A stretch of 64,000 nt of DNA, taken from assembly GCF_029919115.1 (NCBI RefSeq), contig NZ_CP123990.1, positions 1,674,001 through 1,738,000 on the forward strand. The letters are read 5' to 3'. Source of the stretch: Variovorax paradoxus (GTDB lineage Bacteria > Pseudomonadota > Gammaproteobacteria > Burkholderiales > Burkholderiaceae_C). Made by a program: the position numbers and the translations under genes. Under the pieces are notes generated by a model. That model saw nothing but the letters and a program-made list of their open reading frames with translations, ran no database searches and was not told the origin of the DNA. The stretch's first letter is position 1. The number at the start of each line of letters is the position of its first letter. Positions 17,682 through 26,095 of this stretch are shown one piece after another.

Positions 17682-19063
17682 GTGTCTGTGTTCTCCGTTT
17701 CGCCTGCGCGCATGGGCAGCCGCACCGTCAATCGGGCGCCGCTGGGCACGGCGGGTTCGAGGCGCAATTCGCCGCCCAGGCTGTCGATGCGCTCCGCGAG
17801 CCACCGCAGGCCATAGTGCCCGGTGCTGGTTTCCCTTGCAGCCTCAGGGCCGGGCAGGCCGCGGCCGTCGTCGGTGAGGGTGAGCTTTACCGATTGTTCG
17901 TCGCCCCGCAGCGCCAGCACGATGCGGTGCGCCTCGCCATGGCGCAGGGCATTGGTAATGCCTTCCTGCGCGGCACGATAAAGCACCAGCGCGGTGTCGG
18001 TGTCGAGTCGAAGGCGGTCTAGCTCGAGCTCCAGGCTCCATTCGACCTGCACGTCGCCGTGGCTGTTGCGCGTGCGCTCCACCAGGTCTTCCAGGGCGGC
18101 GACCAGGCCGAACTTGTCGAGCACCAAGGGCGTGAGGCGGGGAATCATGCCGTGCATGGCGGTGTAGAGCCGGCCCGATTCTTCGGCGATCAGGCGTGCG
18201 GCCTGCTCGGCCTGCGGATCGAGCGCCTGCACGCGCTGCGCAATCGAAAGCGCCATGCTGCGCATCGCGGTCACCGATTGCCCCAACTCGTCGTGCAGCT
18301 CGCGCGCGATGAGGCGGCGCTCCTGCTCGATCTTCTGGTCGACCCAGCGGCCGAGTTCGCGGCTTTCGGAAAGGCGGCTTTCGGCCCGCACGGCGCGCCG
18401 CTCGGTTTCGATGTGCTGCTGCAGCATGCCGACCATGCGGTTGAACGCAGCGCCGATGGCCGCGGCCTCGGTGCCGGGCAGGGCGCGTAGCGCCACGTCG
18501 AAGCGCCCGCTCTCGAGCTGGTTGAGGGCATGGACGATGTCGGCGAATGGCCGGGTCGCACGCCCCACGAGCCAGAACACGCCCGCATTGACGACCGCCA
18601 ACAGGCCGAGCGCGCTGAGCATCAGCAGCACGAAGTCGTCCCACGCATCGAGCACCGCACGCGATGCGTTCGACAGCACCATCAGCCGCCCGCCCGGAAA
18701 CGCGATGGACAGTTGCGAGGGCGGCGGCGAGACCAGGCCGGCGAACCAGTCCGGCGCATCGCGCCCGGCCTTGTAGACCGAGGTCGGCGAGCTGTACAGC
18801 ACGCGGTCGTCGTTGTCGAGCAGCGTGATGTCGTTGGACCGGACGCGCCCCACACCCTGCAGAAACGACAGCATGGCCGGCGTGCCCTGCGCCGCGTAGA
18901 GCCAGGCGGTGCGGTTGAGCAACTGCGCGGCCACGCGATTGGCAGCCACGACTTCTTCATGCACCGATTCGCGCATGGCGCGCACCTGCAGCGCGAGCAT
19001 GGCCGCGACGAACAGCAGCGTGAGCAGGCTGACGATCAGGTTGATTTTCAGGCGCAGCGTCAT
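17678..19063 (-). CDS. Membrane sensor histidine kinase (HisKA_3, NarL-partner type)
   Basis: This 461-residue kinase has an N-terminal membrane helix (about residues 7-27), a periplasmic loop of about 120 residues, a second helix near residue 160 and a HAMP region. A HisKA_3 dimerisation site follows with RELHDELGQS, and the ATPase has AAQEGITNALRHG and LTDDGRGL. It pairs with the downstream LuxR-type regulator. The signal is unknown; the periplasmic domain could sense products of periplasmic alcohol oxidation. Starts and stops overlap on both sides, so hydrolase, kinase and regulator form one operon. Confidence 0.9.
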   Translation of the reverse strand: MTLRLKINLIVSLLTLLFVAAMLALQVRAMRESVHEEVVAANRVAAQLLNRTAWLYAAQGTPAMLSFLQGVGRVRSNDITLLDNDDRVLYSSPTSVYKAGRDAPDWFAGLVSPPPSQLSIAFPGGRLMVLSNASRAVLDAWDDFVLLMLSALGLLAVVNAGVFWLVGRATRPFADIVHALNQLESGRFDVALRALPGTEAAAIGAAFNRMVGMLQQHIETERRAVRAESRLSESRELGRWVDQKIEQERRLIARELHDELGQSVTAMRSMALSIAQRVQALDPQAEQAARLIAEESGRLYTAMHGMIPRLTPLVLDKFGLVAALEDLVERTRNSHGDVQVEWSLELELDRLRLDTDTALVLYRAAQEGITNALRHGEAHRIVLALRGDEQSVKLTLTDDGRGLPGPEAARETSTGHYGLRWLAERIDSLGGELRLEPAVPSGARLTVRLPMRAGETENTDT

Positions 19064-20061
19064 GACGCGGGCCCATCGCCGAAGTGGCCATGCAGCGCAT
19101 AGCTGTCGAGCGCGGCGACCATGGCCGATGCCATTGCCGGATGCGAAGGGTCGTGGCCCGCGCCATCGACCCAGCGCAGCTGGCCGTGCGCGATGCGCTC
19201 GTGCACCGCCTGTGCGCCTTCTGGCCGGCAGATGCGGTCGTCGCGCGAGTGCAGCAGCAGAGTGGGTACCTGGGGGAGCGCATCGAGCCGGTCGAGAAGG
19301 GGAGGCGAATCGAGCCAGCAGCAGTGCAGCAGGTAATGGCTCTGCACGCGGTAGCGATCGACCAGCGCGTCGAGCGTCTCGCGGTCGGGTTGTGGCTCGG
19401 CGTTCGATAGGGGTTGGCTGCTGGACAGTGTTCTCTCCCAATGCCACCAAGCGAGGGCAAGCCGCCGGGGCAAGTCTGCATCGGCTCCGGTCGTGGGCTC
19501 CTGCAGGCCGCGAGCCAGATAGCCCAGCATGTCGTGGCGCTGATCAGGCGGCACTGCCGATGCAAACCGCACCCATGCGTCAGGCGCACGGCCCGCGGTG
19601 TCCTGGAAGAAATCTTCGATGTCTTCGGCCCGCGCCAAGAAGACCGCGCGCAGCAGCAAGGCCGCAACTGCCTGCGGCTCGAATGCGCCATACGCAAGCG
19701 CCAGCGTGGCGCCCCACGAACCACCGACAACCAGCCAGCGCGGCACTTCGAGCCGCTCGCGCACAAGGCGCAAATCCTCGAGCAGATCCTCCGTGCGGTT
19801 GTGCGCCGTCGCACCGCGCGGTCGGCTCCGGCCCGCACCGCGCTGGTCGATGCTGATCACGCGGTACCGCCCAGGGTCGAAGAAGCGGCGCAGCAGCGGC
19901 GAGCTGCCCGAGCCAGGCCCGCCATGCAGCACCACGGCGCAGAGGCCGGCCGGATCACCACTTTCTTCTACATGCAGCACGTGGCCGTGCGGCACCTCGA
20001 TGGCGTGGGTGCGCCAGGGCTGGGTTTCTGGGTACAGGCCGGTAGAAAGCACGAGGGCCAT
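19060..20061 (-). CDS. pip: Proline iminopeptidase-like alpha/beta hydrolase
   Basis: This protein of about 333 residues resembles proline iminopeptidase: LYPETQPW near the start, oxyanion HGGPGSGSSPLL, the DQRGAGRS strand, nucleophile elbow VVGGSWGATLAL, and C-terminal Asp/His regions (HSRDDRI, GAGHDPSHP). The ATG at 20061 sits six codons inside the longest frame (20079). Its usual role is removal of N-terminal proline from peptides in the cytoplasm. It is divergent from pqqA and co-transcribed with the two-component genes. No pqqF-type protease is in the window, so help in processing the PqqA peptide is a speculative possibility. Confidence 0.85.
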   Translation of the reverse strand: MALVLSTGLYPETQPWRTHAIEVPHGHVLHVEESGDPAGLCAVVLHGGPGSGSSPLLRRFFDPGRYRVISIDQRGAGRSRPRGATAHNRTEDLLEDLRLVRERLEVPRWLVVGGSWGATLALAYGAFEPQAVAALLLRAVFLARAEDIEDFFQDTAGRAPDAWVRFASAVPPDQRHDMLGYLARGLQEPTTGADADLPRRLALAWWHWERTLSSSQPLSNAEPQPDRETLDALVDRYRVQSHYLLHCCWLDSPPLLDRLDALPQVPTLLLHSRDDRICRPEGAQAVHERIAHGQLRWVDGAGHDPSHPAMASAMVAALDSYALHGHFGDGPAS

Positions 20062-20088
20062 GGTACGCGGTGGCCCCATTGCCGCTAT

Positions 20089-20120
20089 TCATGAAAATCA
20101 TGAAGTCCCATTCATGATTT
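20089..20120. promoter_or_regulatory. Palindromic operator-like element between pip and pqqA
   Basis: A perfect 10-bp inverted repeat, AAATCATGAA-N6-TTCATGATTT, spans 20095-20120. The core TTCATGA occurs a third time at 20089-20095, so three copies lie within 32 bp. The spacer separates the divergent pip operon and pqqA. The AT-rich symmetry against GC-rich surroundings suggests a dimeric regulator site, possibly for the response regulator encoded in the pip operon. That assignment is inference. Confidence 0.5.
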
Positions 20121-20222
20121 CACGGCTAGGTTGCGGCGGTGCATCGGTTCAATATGCGTCCTGGAGCACTCGAAGTTCCCGCAGCAGCCAGGTGGTGCTG
20201 TGTAACCTTTTCAGGAGACTCT

Positions 20223-20297
20223 ATGAAATGGGAAACCCCGACGGCAACTGATCTTCGCTTCGGCTTCGAGATCACGATGTACGTCAGCGCACGCTGA
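20223..20297 (+). CDS. pqqA: PQQ precursor peptide PqqA
   Basis: This 24-residue peptide gene reads MKWETPTATDLRF and ends with EITMYVSAR. The conserved Glu16 and Tyr20, the two residues fused into PQQ, are spaced E-x3-y as required. A good ribosome site (AGGAG) lies 6-10 bp upstream of the ATG. It is too short for normal gene finders and precedes pqqB by 70 bp with a hairpin between, the classic arrangement that gives excess pqqA transcript. Confidence 0.96.
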   Translation: MKWETPTATDLRFGFEITMYVSAR

Positions 20298-20311
20298 TTG
20301 CGCGCTTCTTC

Positions 20312-20343
20312 ACAACCCGTCCCGGCACGCCAGGGCGGGTTGT
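20312..20343 (+). terminator. Hairpin between pqqA and pqqB (attenuator or partial terminator)
   Basis: ACAACCCG-T-CCC pairs with GGGCGGGTTGT across a 9-nt loop, giving an 11-bp stem with one bulge. It is followed by TTCGAACCCC rather than a run of T, so termination would be incomplete. It sits in the only sizeable gap of the pqq operon and probably sets the pqqA to pqqB ratio. Confidence 0.65.
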
Positions 20344-20367
20344 TTCGAACCCCTTCTTTCTTATTCG

Positions 20368-21288
20368 ATGCGCATTACCGTTCTGGGCTCGGCCGCGGGC
20401 GGCGGCTTTCCGCAATGGAACTGCAACTGTCCCAACTGCGCGGGTGTGCGTTCCGGCACTGTGCGTGCCAAGCCGCGCACGCAGTCGTCGATCTTCGTGC
20501 GGCCCGACGACAGCGACGACGGCGTGCTGTTCAATGCGTCGCCCGACATCCTCGAGCAGATCCGCAGCAGCCCGGTGCTGCAACCGGGCCGCGCGCTGCG
20601 CGACACCGCCATTGCCGGCGTGGTGCTGATCGACGGACAGGTCGACCATGCCACGGGCCTTTTCATGCTGCGCGAGCGGGGCACGCCGCTGCCACTGTGG
20701 TGCACCGACCCTGTCGCCGAAGACCTGAGCCAGGGTAATCCCGTGCTTCGCGTGCTCTCGCATTACTGCGGCGTGGCGCGCCACCCGATTGCGCTCGACG
20801 GCAATGCCTTCGAAGTGCCGGGCGTGCCCGGCCTGAGTTTTCGCGCAATGGCGCTCACCGGCAAGGCCGCGCCGTATTCGCCGCACCGCGAACAGCAGGT
20901 GCCGGGCGACAACATCGGCGTGACCCTGTTCGACCGCAAGAGCGGCAAGAGCCTGTTCTATGCCCCGGGACTGGGCGCGATCACGCCGCCCGTGTTCGAC
21001 GCCATGGCAACGGCCGACGCGGTCATGGTCGACGGCACCTTCTGGACCGATGACGAAATGGTGCGCCTTGGCGTCAGCGGCAAGCGCGCGCGCGAGATCG
21101 GCCACCTGCCGCAGTCGGGCGAGGGCGGAATGATCGAGTGGCTCACACGGCTGCCCGCGGGCACGCGGCGCATGCTGATTCACATCAACAACACCAACCC
21201 CATCCTCGACGAAGACTCCGACGAGCACGCCCAACTGCGGCGCGCGGGCATCGAGCCCTGCGAGGACGGGATGACGATTCAACTCTGA
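20368..21288 (+). CDS. pqqB: PQQ biosynthesis protein PqqB
   Basis: This 306-residue metallo-beta-lactamase-fold protein starts MRITVLGSAAGGGFPQWNC and has the PqqB features NCPNCAGVRSG, QVDHATGLFML and HINNTNPIL. PqqB hydroxylates the Glu-Tyr diamino acid intermediate in PQQ synthesis. Length is normal. It is followed by pqqC after 24 bp. Confidence 0.95.
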   Translation: MRITVLGSAAGGGFPQWNCNCPNCAGVRSGTVRAKPRTQSSIFVRPDDSDDGVLFNASPDILEQIRSSPVLQPGRALRDTAIAGVVLIDGQVDHATGLFMLRERGTPLPLWCTDPVAEDLSQGNPVLRVLSHYCGVARHPIALDGNAFEVPGVPGLSFRAMALTGKAAPYSPHREQQVPGDNIGVTLFDRKSGKSLFYAPGLGAITPPVFDAMATADAVMVDGTFWTDDEMVRLGVSGKRAREIGHLPQSGEGGMIEWLTRLPAGTRRMLIHINNTNPILDEDSDEHAQLRRAGIEPCEDGMTIQL

Positions 21289-21312
21289 AGCCTGAACGCC
21301 AGGCCCACGACC

Positions 21313-22077
21313 ATGCACGCCGACAGAATCCAGGATCCGTTTCGACCGGCCGCGGGCAGCGAAGAAAACGCGCCGGCATGGACGCGCGACGAGTTCGAAG
21401 CCAGGCTGCGCGAGCGCGGCCGCAGCTATCACATCCACCATCCGTTCAACGTCATGCTGAACAGCGGCCGAGCCACGCCGGAGCAGATCCGCGGCTGGGT
21501 GGCCAACCGCTTCTATTACCAGATAGCGATCCCCATCAAGGACGGCGCGGTGATCTCGAACTGCCCCGATCCCGCGGTGCGGCGCGGCTGGGTGCAGCGC
21601 ATTCTCGACCACGACGGCTTCGAACTCGGCGGCATCAAGGACGAAGGCGGCATCGAGGCCTGGTTGCGCCTGGCCGAAGCCGTGGGCTTGTCGCGCGAAG
21701 AGGTGACCGACCTCCGCCACGTGGTGCCGGCCATGCGCTTTGCGGTCGATGCCTACGTGAACTTTGCGCGCCGCGCGCCCTGGCAAGAGGCGGTGTGTTC
21801 GTCGCTCACCGAGCTCTTCGCGCCCGAAATCCACAAGCAGCGCCTGGCCACTTGGCCGGAGCACTACAGCTGGATCGAGCCAGACGGCCTGAGCTACTTT
21901 CGCAACCGGGTGAGCCAGGCACGGCGCGACGTGGAGCAGGGCCTGGCGATCACGCTCGACCACTTCGATACCCGTGCGCTGCAAGAGCGCGCGCTGGAGG
22001 TGCTGCAGTTCAAGCTCGACATTCTCTGGGCCATGAACGATGCAATGGCCACGCGCTACGGGGTCAGCAGCACATGA
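21313..22077 (+). CDS. pqqC: PQQ synthase PqqC
   Basis: This 254-residue all-helical oxidase carries [33 protein letters not shown] and the [10 protein letters not shown] segment typical of PqqC. The enzyme performs the final ring closure and oxidation to PQQ. The stop overlaps the pqqD start (ATGA). Confidence 0.95.
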   Translation: MHADRIQDPFRPAAGSEENAPAWTRDEFEARLRERGRSYHIHHPFNVMLNSGRATPEQIRGWVANRFYYQIAIPIKDGAVISNCPDPAVRRGWVQRILDHDGFELGGIKDEGGIEAWLRLAEAVGLSREEVTDLRHVVPAMRFAVDAYVNFARRAPWQEAVCSSLTELFAPEIHKQRLATWPEHYSWIEPDGLSYFRNRVSQARRDVEQGLAITLDHFDTRALQERALEVLQFKLDILWAMNDAMATRYGVSST

Positions 22078-22367
22078 CAGCAACCAGAGCCATGCTCACC
22101 GCCGAAAGCAAACCCCGTGTCGGCCCCGGCTTTCGCCTGCAATGGGAGCCGGCGCAAGACTGCCACGTGCTGCTGTACCCCGAGGGCATGGTGCGGCTGA
22201 ACGGCAGCGCGGGCGAGATCATGAAGCGCTGCAACGGCGAACGCAGCGTCGCACAAATAGTGGCCGACCTCGAGCAAGCCTTCGACACCACCGGCCTCGA
22301 ACCCGAGGTGCGCGGCTTCGTCGAAATGGCGGCGCAGCAGAACTGGCTGCGCTGGGACCCTGCATAA
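22074..22367 (+). CDS. pqqD: PQQ peptide chaperone PqqD
   Basis: This 97-residue protein has the PqqD core [18 protein letters not shown] and the [21 protein letters not shown] helix region. PqqD binds PqqA and presents it to the radical SAM enzyme PqqE. It starts on the pqqC stop codon and is followed immediately by the unusual pqqE start array. Confidence 0.93.
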   Translation: MTATRAMLTAESKPRVGPGFRLQWEPAQDCHVLLYPEGMVRLNGSAGEIMKRCNGERSVAQIVADLEQAFDTTGLEPEVRGFVEMAAQQNWLRWDPA

Positions 22368-22372
22368 CGCCC

Positions 22373-22408
22373 ATGACGCCCATGACGCCCATGACGCCCA
22401 TGACGAAC
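22373..22408 (+). repeat. 9-bp tandem repeat of start codons at the head of pqqE
   Basis: The unit ATGACGCCC occurs three full times plus a partial fourth (ATGACGAAC), giving in-frame ATGs at 22373, 22382, 22391 and 22400 and an N-terminus [12 protein letters not shown]. Any of the four could start pqqE, since the unit is three codons and slippage never breaks the frame. Confidence 0.85.
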
Positions 22409-23551
22409 GCCGCACCCCGCCCCGGACCACCGCTCTGGCTGCTGGCCGAGTTGACCTACCGCTGCCCGCTGCATTGCGTTTTCTGCTTCAACCCGGTCGA
22501 CTTTGCCAAACAGGAGGACGAGCTCGGCACCGACGACTGGCTGCGCGTGTTGCGCGAAGGCCGCGAACTCGGCGCCGTGCAGTGCGGCCTTTCAGGCGGC
22601 GAGCCGTTGCTGCGCGACGACCTCGAAATCATCATCGCCGAGGCCGCGCGCCTGGGCTACTACACCAACCTGCTGACCTCGGGTGTCGGCCTCACGGCGC
22701 AGCGCGCCGCCGCGCTCAAGGCCGCGGGCCTGGACCACGTGCAGCTGTCGTTCCAGGACTCCACGCGCGAGATGAACGACTTTCTCTCGCACACCAAGAC
22801 CTTCGAGCTTAAGAACCGGGTGGCCAGGATCATCAAGGAGCAGGGCTGGCCGATGGTGCTGAACGTGGTGATCCACCGCATGAACATCGACCACATCGAC
22901 CGCATCATCGAAATGGCACACGAGATGGGGGCCGAGTACCTGGAGCTTGCCAACACGCAGTACTACTCGTGGGCCTTCGTCAACCGCGACCAGTTGCTGC
23001 CCACGCACGAGCAGCTGCGCCATGCGGAGGAAGTGACCGATGCCTGGCGCAAGCGCCTGGGTGAGCGCATGCGCATCTTCTTCGTGGCACCCGACTACCA
23101 CGAGGGCAAGGCCAAGAAGTGCGTCAACGGCTGGGGCAGCATGTTCCTTACCGTGGCGCCCGATGGCACCGCGCTGCCTTGCCACACTGCCAAGATGCTG
23201 CCGGGACTCGAGTTTCCGAACGTGAAGGCGCAGGGCCTCCGCGAGATCTGGTTCGACTCCGAAGGCTTCAACCGCTACCGCGGCACCGGCTGGATGAAGG
23301 AGCCCTGCGCAAGCTGCGACCAGCGCGAGCAAGACCTGGGCGGTTGCCGCTGCCAGGCCTACCTGCTGGCGCAAGATGCGGCCGCGGCCGACCCCGTGTG
23401 CGCAAAGAGCCCGGACCACCATCGCGTGGTCGAGGCGGTGGAGCGCGCTGCAGCGCGCGACCCGGCGGCGCCGGTGGAGCATCCGCTGGTGTTTCGCGAT
23501 CCGGCCAATTCGCGGCGGCTTTCGGCAGCACTCGTCACGCCGGGCGAGTGA
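22373..23551 (+). CDS. pqqE: PqqA peptide cyclase, radical SAM enzyme PqqE
   Basis: This protein of about 392 residues has the radical SAM motif CPLHCVFC (C31, C35, C38 from the first ATG), GGEP at QCGLSGGEPLL and a SPASM domain with CHTAKMLPG and CASCDQREQDLGGCRC binding auxiliary Fe-S clusters. It links Glu and Tyr of PqqA through a C-C bond. Start choice is ambiguous among four repeated ATGs. The 3' end overlaps the convergent mxaL gene by 17 bp, so the pqq and mxa transcripts run into each other. Confidence 0.95.
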   Translation: MTPMTPMTPMTNAAPRPGPPLWLLAELTYRCPLHCVFCFNPVDFAKQEDELGTDDWLRVLREGRELGAVQCGLSGGEPLLRDDLEIIIAEAARLGYYTNLLTSGVGLTAQRAAALKAAGLDHVQLSFQDSTREMNDFLSHTKTFELKNRVARIIKEQGWPMVLNVVIHRMNIDHIDRIIEMAHEMGAEYLELANTQYYSWAFVNRDQLLPTHEQLRHAEEVTDAWRKRLGERMRIFFVAPDYHEGKAKKCVNGWGSMFLTVAPDGTALPCHTAKMLPGLEFPNVKAQGLREIWFDSEGFNRYRGTGWMKEPCASCDQREQDLGGCRCQAYLLAQDAAAADPVCAKSPDHHRVVEAVERAAARDPAAPVEHPLVFRDPANSRRLSAALVTPGE

Positions 23552-24533
23552 GCCCGCGCGGCCGGGCGGTGCCGGTCGCCTTCTTCTCCTGCCTCTTCGG
23601 CTGCCGCTCGCGCAGCCAGCCGAAATCGGGTGCAAAGCGCCACGCGAGCAGCAGCAAAGCAAGCAGTGCGGGAATCCACCGCAGGTCGGTTTCTGTCGGC
23701 ACCTGTTGCGCGTAGCGGCTGTCGAGCATGGCGGTCAGCAGGGCATCGGGCTTGTTCAGGCGCCGGTAGTTCACACCCATCAACTCCGCCACCGAGCGCA
23801 AGTGGTCTTGCCGCAGTTCGGAAAGATGTTCGTGGTTCAGCGCGCCGCCCATGGCCGAGCCTTGCACCACCTCGTCGGCTCGCCAGTAGCCCGCGGGCTC
23901 GCCATTGCTGCCGGTCTTCGGGATCGGCACGGGCACATCACCCCCTACGCCGATGAGCCAGCCTTTCACATCGCCGGGCTTGATGTCGGTCATCGGCGGC
24001 GTTTCGTTGATGCGCAGCGGCGGCGATTCCTGCCCGTCGCTGATGAAGACGAAGCTTGTGTCCGGCCCGATGCTGCGCGCCCCGCGCACCGCCCACGTCA
24101 CGCCCTTGCTGACGTTGCTCGCATTGGCCCACCGCATGCGCCCGTCGATGCGCTCGAGCGAGGCCAGCAGTTCTTCGTAATGGCTGCAGACTTCGACTGG
24201 CGTGAGGATCACCACCGAGCGGTAGTCTGCAAAAACGCTCCAGCCCACCTTGGAGCCGCAGGGGAGCGCTCCCAGCACGTCGCGCATGGCCGCACGCGCC
24301 AGCGCGAGCCGGCTTACGGCGGCCTGGTTGAGCTCGACGTCTTCGACGTTCATGCTTTGGGTGATGTCGAAGCTCACTTGCCAGTTGAACACCGGGCGCT
24401 GCAGCTGCACGCGCGGCGGCCAGACGGCAAGCGCCAGCAGCACAAGGGCGAGCAGCAGCGGCCCGTTGCCGGAGCTGCCGCCGAAGCGCCGCCAAACGGA
24501 CAGCCATCGACTGGCCCGCAACGGCAGCCTCAC
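23535..24533 (-). CDS. mxaL: MxaL-like von Willebrand factor A protein
   Basis: This 332-residue protein has two membrane segments (near residues 25-40 and 295-310) around a vWA domain with the MIDAS motif DITQS and later VFISDGQES. It corresponds to MxaL, one of the accessory proteins of the mxaRSACKL set needed to activate methanol dehydrogenase, classically by calcium insertion. The GTG at 24533 overlaps the mxaK stop (GTGA). The C-terminus is basic and probably cytoplasmic. It is the last gene of the long xox/mxa run. Confidence 0.8.
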   Translation of the reverse strand: MRLPLRASRWLSVWRRFGGSSGNGPLLLALVLLALAVWPPRVQLQRPVFNWQVSFDITQSMNVEDVELNQAAVSRLALARAAMRDVLGALPCGSKVGWSVFADYRSVVILTPVEVCSHYEELLASLERIDGRMRWANASNVSKGVTWAVRGARSIGPDTSFVFISDGQESPPLRINETPPMTDIKPGDVKGWLIGVGGDVPVPIPKTGSNGEPAGYWRADEVVQGSAMGGALNHEHLSELRQDHLRSVAELMGVNYRRLNKPDALLTAMLDSRYAQQVPTETDLRWIPALLALLLLAWRFAPDFGWLRERQPKRQEKKATGTARPRGLTRPA

Positions 24534-25081
24534 GGCAAGTCTCCGGCGACGAAGCCCGGCACCCGCACCCGCCGCTGCTCGTGCGCCGGTTGCTGCTCGG
24601 CTGAAAAGGCTTCCTGGTCCTCGGGCGCCAGGCGCAGCGCACGCTCCAGGTTGTAGCGAGCGTCCCAGTCTTGCGGTGCGGCCCGCAGCAGGTCGCGCAG
24701 GCGCTGCTTGCCCAGTTCGAAGAGGGGCAGGGCACCCGCTTCTTGCGCCATGCCCTGGCGCAGGTACATGTTGCCCAGGTTGAACATGGCCTGCTGCGCA
24801 ACGGGGTCGCGCTCGCCGCTCTGGATGAGCGCCGCATAGCCCTTGAGCGCCGCATCGTGCGCGCCGGCTTTCGAAAGCGCCAGCGCTTGCGCCAACTGCA
24901 ACTGGCGCGGCGCTGAAACGGGTGCGGGCGCTGCATCCTTGCCCACCGGGGCCGCAGCGATGCGGGCGATTTCGGCGTTCAAGCCGGTTGCCTGGCGCAG
25001 GCGCAACCCGCGCTCCATTGCCACGCCAACGCAGCACAGGCTCAACACGCCGAACACCAGGTGAACGGTACGCCGCTTCAT
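24530..25081 (-). CDS. mxaK: MxaK-like protein
   Basis: This 183-residue protein has one N-terminal membrane helix (residues 5-22) and a TPR-like helical body (QLAQALALSKAGAHDAALKGYAAL; AMFNLGNMYLRQG). Position between the two vWA genes and the size match MxaK of the methanol dehydrogenase activation set. It starts on the mxaC stop and ends on the mxaL start. Its biochemical role is unknown. Confidence 0.75.
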   Translation of the reverse strand: MKRRTVHLVFGVLSLCCVGVAMERGLRLRQATGLNAEIARIAAAPVGKDAAPAPVSAPRQLQLAQALALSKAGAHDAALKGYAALIQSGERDPVAQQAMFNLGNMYLRQGMAQEAGALPLFELGKQRLRDLLRAAPQDWDARYNLERALRLAPEDQEAFSAEQQPAHEQRRVRVPGFVAGDLP

Positions 25082-26079
25082 GCGTTCTTTCGCCAGCTTT
25101 GCAGCTGGACCGCGCGGCAGGCGAGCAGGCCCGCGCAGCACAGCATGGCCGCAATATAGAAGGCCGCGCCGTGGTCCCGCCGCGGCACGCGCTCATGAAT
25201 CGTCAGCGGAAAATTCTGCTGACGGTCGATCTCGGCCATGGCAGCCGCCATGGCATTGGAGTCGTCCACCTGGTAGAGCCGGTAGGGTGTGCCCAGCGTC
25301 TTGAAGAACTGGTGCAGCGCCAGTTCTTCGCCCAGACCATAGGCCGAGGCCGACTCGGTGTTGAGATTGGGCGAGTTCGGGCCGCTGCGTACATAGATCC
25401 AGTACAGGCCGATCTTCTCGCGCGCAAGGCCGGCATTCACGCGCTGGCGCGTCGCCTCGTCGAGCTGGGCTCCGCCGTCCGAAACGATCAGGATCACGCG
25501 GCTTCCTGAATAGCTGCGGCCTTCGAACTCTTCGATCGCCGCCAGCAGTGCGGCGCCCATGCGTGTTTCGGGCAGGCCGCGGCCAATGGCGGTGGCGGCG
25601 AGTGCAGCCTGCACGGTGTCTGTTTTCTGCGTGAACGGCACCGCGACGATCGGCACCGTGCTGAAGGTCATGAAAGCGAAGCGGTTGTCGGGCCGCTTGG
25701 CAACGAATTCGCTCAGCAGGTCGCGCACGACCTTGGCCTTGGGCTCCTGCGACATGCGGCCTGCCGTCTGCAGGCCGTTGGTGTGTACCGTCGCATCCAT
25801 GCTGCTGCTGCGGTCCATGAGAATGAGCACCTCCGCGCCGCGGCCGGCACGCTCCACCACCGCACCCGATTGGCCGGGCCCCGCAAGGCCGAGCACGGTA
25901 AAAGCCATGGCACCCACCGCGAACGCGCGCCACAGAAAGCCCACGAGGCGGCCGATGCGATCCGCCGGCAGCCACGCCAGGTACGAAAAGCCCAGCGTGT
26001 CGCTGCGCCTGCGCAGCAGCGGCAGCAGCGCAAGCGGCAGCAGCACGAGCATCCAGGGTTGGGCAAGGTCGAATCGCAT
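25078..26079 (-). CDS. mxaC: MxaC-like von Willebrand factor A protein
   Basis: This 333-residue BatA-type protein has N-terminal membrane helices (PWMLVLLPLALLPLL and the region near residue 50), a vWA domain with an intact DRSSSM metal site, then VILIVSDGG, and a C-terminal helix. It matches MxaC of the MoxR/vWA complex that matures methanol dehydrogenase in the periplasm. Gap to mxaA is 16 bp. Confidence 0.82.
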   Translation of the reverse strand: MRFDLAQPWMLVLLPLALLPLLRRRSDTLGFSYLAWLPADRIGRLVGFLWRAFAVGAMAFTVLGLAGPGQSGAVVERAGRGAEVLILMDRSSSMDATVHTNGLQTAGRMSQEPKAKVVRDLLSEFVAKRPDNRFAFMTFSTVPIVAVPFTQKTDTVQAALAATAIGRGLPETRMGAALLAAIEEFEGRSYSGSRVILIVSDGGAQLDEATRQRVNAGLAREKIGLYWIYVRSGPNSPNLNTESASAYGLGEELALHQFFKTLGTPYRLYQVDDSNAMAAAMAEIDRQQNFPLTIHERVPRRDHGAAFYIAAMLCCAGLLACRAVQLQSWRKNA

Positions 26080-26095
26080 GGCTCGGGCGGGGAGG

